Source: Misgurnus anguillicaudatus | Lineage: Eukaryota > Chordata > Actinopteri > Cypriniformes > Cobitidae | NCBI RefSeq assembly: GCF_027580225.2 | Contig: NC_073339.2 | Coordinates: 40,476,501-40,540,500 of the forward strand | DNA length: 64,000 nucleotides | Direction of reading: 5' to 3' | Part shown: positions 59,567-64,000 of the stretch, in pieces | Layout of the letters: each line of letters starts with the position of its first letter | How positions within the stretch are numbered: the stretch's first letter is position 1 | Program-made: the position numbers and the translations under genes | Notes under the pieces: generated by a model | Seen by the model: only the letters and a program-made list of their open reading frames with translations | What the model was told of the DNA's origin: nothing | Databases searched by the model: none

Positions 59567-62500
59567 GTAAGAGATTTTCTTCTTACGACAATTAATGAAA
59601 AGGTACTGTATCTTCCTAGTACTTGGCAATATTATTTTGTAAATTAAGCATGTCCTTCATAAACCATATATTAGGTTTTATACTTGTTTTAAAGGTCATA
59701 TGATGAAATTTCTTGGTGTCCCCAGAGTGCATATGTAAAGTTTTAGCTCAAAATACCACAGATAATTAATTATAGCATGTTAAAATTGACACTTTGTAGG
59801 TGTGAGTGTTGTTTTGGGTGTGTCCTTTAAAATGCAAACAAGCTGATGGAACGCAAACACTGATCGCATGATGGTGGTTTATTGAATTTGAAACTCAGCT
59901 GTCAATTATTTTTTCTTTCTCTTTTTCTCTCTGTATCTAAATGGAAGTGCCGTTGCTGCATAGTGCAGATTAAGGAGCAGTATTATTATAAAAAGATCCC
60001 CTTTTGAACTTGAACCTTTTGACATCACATTGGGAGCCAAATTTGAATGATCTATTTTATCACATGCATGCAGAGAATGGTTTACCAAATTATTGCACTT
60101 AAACATGAAAACAGTAAGATTTTCATGTGTTCCCTTTAAAGAAACGCTGAAATTATATAAATATTGAGATAAAAACATGTAGAAAATTATCATCATGTTT
60201 ATTTAATCTATTTTGAAATACTGTACGACAAGCTTGCATTTGCCAGAGTTTTTCAGCACTTGCTGTAGAAACATTAACTTTAACTGCATTAACCAACTAT
60301 TGCAATATAGCTATCTTGTAAAAGATCCCTCATTACAAGGACACCAGAATGCTTCTTTATAGCCCCAACTAGTATCTTCAAAAGCCTATGCTCTTATTAC
60401 TAAGCACAGTTAGCACTAAGTTAAGGCATGTATGGTTTTACATGATCTATCACTTAAAAACATTACTCTTGAAATTTTAACTCATACTCATTTTCCTTAA
60501 GCAGAAGTTGACCCCTGGAGGACACAAAACTGGAGGTAAATTTTGTTGTTTCCCCCTCAAAAAATCATTATCAGGTTTTATTTATTCATTTATTTTGAAA
60601 AAATAGTGTATGTTTAAAGGTAGATTTTTTTCTTTATTTGAAATGCATGCTATTAATCCAGACCAGGTCCAAGTGATTTAATCTTATTGAAAGAATGATA
60701 CTCAAAAAGTAATTCATCAAACCTATTTTGTGAAATGAAAAAGACCTGCAAAAAATCCAATTCATACACATGTTTTCTTTGTAGCATGTTACACTCTAAA
60801 AAACAATGGGTTAAAAACAACCCAAATTGGGTTGTTTTTAACCTAACTGCTGGGTAAATATAGGACAGAACCCATATGGGGTTAAATTAACCCAAGAAGT
60901 TGGGTTAATAATTTTAACCCAGCCAATGGGTTGTTTTTTCTACCCAAAACTTGGGTTATTTTTTACTAAAATGATGGGTTAATTTGACTTCATAAATGGG
61001 TTAAAAATGTATATACACAGCAAAATCCCCGGTGTTAAATAAACACTGTGGGTGTATATATAATCCACTCCCAGATGGGTGTGTATTAAGTCTGGTGTTA
61101 AAATTTAACACTGAAGCAGTGTTGAAGTTAATGAGATAATGAAGTGATGATTGGGACATTGATGGTGGACACCTGCTGGTCATTCTGTGTCAAATTAACT
61201 AAATTTTCCTGGATTTTTTTTGGAGAAAGTAATACTAGAATTGTGAAGAAAGACAAAATGCAATAGATGAATACAGCGAAATCCCCAGTATTAAATGAAC
61301 ATTGTTGGGTGTATGACTCCAAAAGCTGCAATCTTTCACGTTTGCCTCTTTATCATCATCATTTAAAAAAAAAAAAACTAAAATTATAACTTGCAGCGTT
61401 ATTTTCTAAACCGGGATGATAAGTTTAACTTCTAAACAGCTGTCAGAACAAAATACAAGTGCTCAACTGTTCCGGCGTCCACGCGTGTGATTTGGTGGAC
61501 AAGTCTTCTTTCTGACGCGATGTCTCACAGGTCAGGTGGACGTTTGTCACAAGATGTATCACATTGAATCTTAAAGGGGACATATTATGAGATTTTTTTT
61601 AAGATGAAAACTAAGTCTAAAATAGGTCTGAGCAAAAGTGTGCCGTTTTGGGTGTGTCATTTAAAATGCAAATGAGTGGATGAAGTGCAACCACTGATCA
61701 CAAAGATGGTGATTTGTTGCAATTGAAACTCAATTGTGCTGTGAATTATTTTCTCTCTCTCTCTCTTTCTCTCTGTACTAAATAGCTGTGCTGTGGTTGG
61801 ATAGTGCAGATAAAGGGGGCGGTATTACCTTATTCTGACATCACAATAAGGGCCAAATTACAATGACCTATTTTTTCACATGCTTGCAGAGAATGGTTTA
61901 CCAAAACTAAGTTATTGGGTTGATCTTTTTCACATTTTCTAGGTTGATAGAAGCACTGCGGACACAATTATAGCACTTAAACATGGAAAAAGTCAGATTT
62001 TCATAATATGTCCCCTTTAAGTTTGTGTTTGTTGTGGGTTCATTTGAGGTCACCATTACTGTGGTTGGTGTTTCCTTTAGTTGGGCATTTGTCCCTTGAT
62101 CTTCTCTGATCTAGCTCTCCTCTTTTAGCAATAATAACAATGTTTTAGTAAGACCACCTGTTCATTGCTTCATGTAGAGGGAAAACCTTCCAGACCTTCC
62201 CAGATTGTTTATTTTTATTATATTCTACTTTACAAATCATTGAAACATTTGATCACAAATTAATTAAGAAACAGGCATATAAAAAAGCTTTATGCAAATG
62301 ACATTGTATTGAATAAGACTGCCGTAATGCTTTAGTGTTTTATTTTTGTTGTTGTTTTTTGCTTAAGAGAGACTTCATGATTTCTGATACAAATCTCAAC
62401 AATGGTGACAGTTAATGATAAGAAAGTAGCAAAATTTTTGTCATGTTTCAATGCATGATGGGATTTATGAATCTTGGTACCCAGCATGCATTGCGGCATG

Positions 62501-64000
62501 ACGTTTTGTTGTTGATTGTCACCATGATTGTGTTTTATAGGCTGATTGTTGATGTCTCAGTGTGTCTGGCTCACACCACAGATTAGATTTGGGTAAACAA
62601 TATTTGACTCTTCAGGGTATGTGGACTTTTACAGCACTGTTGGATTTCATGGGAGCTTCACAGGGATGGCAGAACATAAATTAAACACTTATATTCAGTG
62701 ACTACTTTTTTATGATATCATTGAATTCCCAGACTTCCATACTGATTAACATAGTAACAGTTATAGACTTCATTTCTCCCATCTTCCTCTGCTTTAACAG
62801 ATGTGTTTTATAAACACACAGTCACAATGAGCAGAAGAAAACTAACACTAAACTTCAAGACCCAAGTACCCAACTAAAGGAAACACTAATCGGCACAATG
62901 GTGACTTACTTTATTAACCAGATTTACAGCAGTTCTTTAGAAGTTCAACCTATCATCCATGTAACTCTGCAAGCAAGTTGTAATTTTAGTTTTCAAACAG
63001 AGATGATGATACTGTTCATTTCACTATGGGGATTTCATCTATTGCATTTAATAATTTGGCTTTCTTCCTCATTTTAGTATTACTTTCTCCAGAAAAAGAG
63101 TCAAAAAAATAAAAATTTTAAGACAAGAACAATTCCTAAATTGAGTTGATTTGGTACGGAATGACCAGCAGGTGTTCACTATTAATGACTCAATCACTTC
63201 ATTACCTTATTAACTTTAACACCGATTTAGTGTTTTTTTAACACCAATCTCGGTGTGGATTATATAAACACCGAGCAGTGTTAATTTAACACTGGGGATT
63301 TTGCTGTGTATGAAATACAGCATTTTGCCAGTGTTACATTTCATAAACATGTCATTAATATTCATCAAGTAATACTCTTCCTTAAAGGTGCTCTAAGCGA
63401 ATTCACGTGTTTTAGACCATAAAACATTTTTTCTGTTACATACAGCAAACATCTCCACACTATCTGCTTGCTGCCTGTCCGCTGATCAAACTGTAAAAAA
63501 ACGCAATCTTTGTAGACAGCCTAGGCTCCACAAACTGCAATAAAAACAAAGTGGTCAAACCTACCATCAGAAAGCAGCCACTAATACTATTTAGCTCCAA
63601 ATACAGATTTTCTCCCTTTTCTTACACTCTTACAAGTGAACCTATACAAAACCTTTTGGGGACAATAAACAATTTCCAGCCTGTGAACTCAGAGGTTGAC
63701 ACACTGAGAATTCTTCTGCATGGACCAGTAGGTTCTGGAAAGTCAAGCTTCATCAACTCTGTGAATAATTGTCTTCAAGGCCGCATTACTACCAGAGCCC
63801 TGGCAAATAATAATTTACATGGAGCCAGTTTCACTTTGAAGGTAAAATACTGCCTAAACTTAATGAAATCATGAAAATTATGTTTTATATCTCTTGAGGA
63901 GAGCTTTGAAGTAAAACAATAAGTAAAATTTGTGTTTTGTTACCAGTGCAAAACTTACAAACTGAGGAAAGGCACAACAGGCTCTTACTACCCTTTCACA
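59521..64000 (+). CDS. IFI44-like GTPase-type protein, copy 2, 5' part (runs off the window)
   Basis: Exons 59521-59566, 60505-60535, 63637-63841 and 63947 to beyond 64,000 join in phase. N-terminus MWPFYSPPPPPPPSL, then EVDPWRTQNW, then a P-loop GPVGSGKSS at 55-63 and a TTRALANNNLHGASFTLK stretch. Exon 3 is 205 nt, the same as in copy 1, and exon 4 starts at the same phase (CKTYKLRKGTTGSYYPFT). The seven prolines come from a (TCC)n run in exon 1. The remaining exons (switch motif onwards) lie outside the window, so integrity is unknown. Confidence 0.85.
59690..60142. mobile_element. MITE family R, copy 3
   Basis: Same orientation and core motifs as copies 1, 2 and 4; ends degenerate. In intron 1 of ifi44-like copy 2. 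Confidence 0.7.
60505..60535 (+). CDS. ifi44-like copy 2, exon 2
   Basis: 31-nt micro-exon, acceptor CCTTAAGCAG, donor GGAG|GTAAAT, encoding VDPWRTQNW. Confidence 0.75.
60792..61015. mobile_element. MITE with CACTCTAAAAAA head and TGGGTTAA palindromes
   Basis: Starts TTACACTCTAAAAAACAATG, then many short inverted GGGTTA / TAACCC blocks. The right end is not clear because the next element begins at 61,024. Shares the CACTCTAAAAA head with 38,370-43,180. Confidence 0.55.
61024..63310. mobile_element. Inverted-repeat element (ACAGCAAAATCCCC family), copy 3, with nested MITE
   Basis: Left TACACAGCAAAATCCCCGGT, right CACTGGGGATTTTGCTGTGT. The segment 62,690-63,310 is the inverted relative of 37,763-38,369 and continues without interruption through the position where copy 1 carries the 4.8-kb insertion. 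MITE R copy 4 (61,571-62,022) has inserted in the left half. Confidence 0.8.
61571..62022. mobile_element. MITE family R, copy 4
   Basis: Clear inverted ends TTAAAGGGGACATATTATGA and TCATAATATGTCCCCTTTAA; this copy defines the family termini best. Confidence 0.82.
63637..63841 (+). CDS. ifi44-like copy 2, exon 3 (P-loop)
   Basis: 205 nt, acceptor CTCTTACAAG, donor GAAG|GTAAAA. Encodes [20 protein letters not shown]. Confidence 0.88.
63947..64000 (+). CDS. ifi44-like copy 2, exon 4 (partial, cut by window end)
   Basis: Acceptor TGTTACCAG; 18 codons visible, CKTYKLRKGTTGSYYPFT, aligning with the start of exon 4 of copy 1 ([15 protein letters not shown]). Confidence 0.85.

Overview
The window is AT-rich, intron-bearing vertebrate DNA from a bony fish, most likely a cyprinid. 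The reasons are the gene families present (trim2, an ugt5-type glucuronosyltransferase, fish-type ifi44-like GTPases, a fish C-type lectin), a DANA-like SINE at 51,040-51,400, and the very dense load of short inverted-repeat DNA transposons. All gene models below were built by eye from splice sites, reading-frame phase and family resemblance.

Region by region. (1) 1.2-20.2 kb, minus strand: a trim2 gene. Ten coding exons (1,166-11,762) encode a B-box, coiled coil, filamin repeat and six NHL repeats, about 675 residues. Candidate untranslated exons lie at 13,827-14,001 and about 20,073-20,220. No RING exon was found. (2) 22.4-23.9 kb, minus strand: a complete five-exon secreted C-type lectin of 164 residues. 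(3) 25.1-31.0 kb: an older repeat broken by a non-autonomous hAT element and by a 4.47-kb Ty3/gypsy LTR retrotransposon that is almost intact (142-bp LTRs with one difference, 5-bp target duplication, one in-frame stop and one frameshift). (4) 31.1-32.6 kb, plus strand: an ugt5-like pseudogene with several frame breaks. (5) 37.8-43.2 kb: a nested transposon structure. An inverted-repeat element is split by a 4.8-kb TA-flanked insertion (38,370-43,180), which carries pieces of a SAMD3-like gene on the minus strand. That gene is itself cut by an 884-bp solo LTR. A second, uninterrupted copy of the outer element at 61.0-63.3 kb provides the empty site. (6) 43.4-54.0 kb, plus strand: a complete seven-exon ifi44-like gene of 274 residues with a repeat-filled 5.9-kb intron. 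(7) 58.6-64.0 kb, plus strand: the first four exons of a second ifi44-like gene, running off the window end, with an ISRE-like site, a TATA-like sequence and a 5' exon upstream.

The two ifi44-like genes are tandem paralogues, presumably interferon-induced, and the lectin is a likely secreted immune or mucosal protein. Trim2 is a neuronal ubiquitin-pathway family and has no evident link to its neighbours. Much of the rest is mobile-element debris. The most interesting points are the gene-carrying composite transposon with its internal empty-site control, the apparently RING-less trim2, and a trim2 splice donor that is not where the family puts it.
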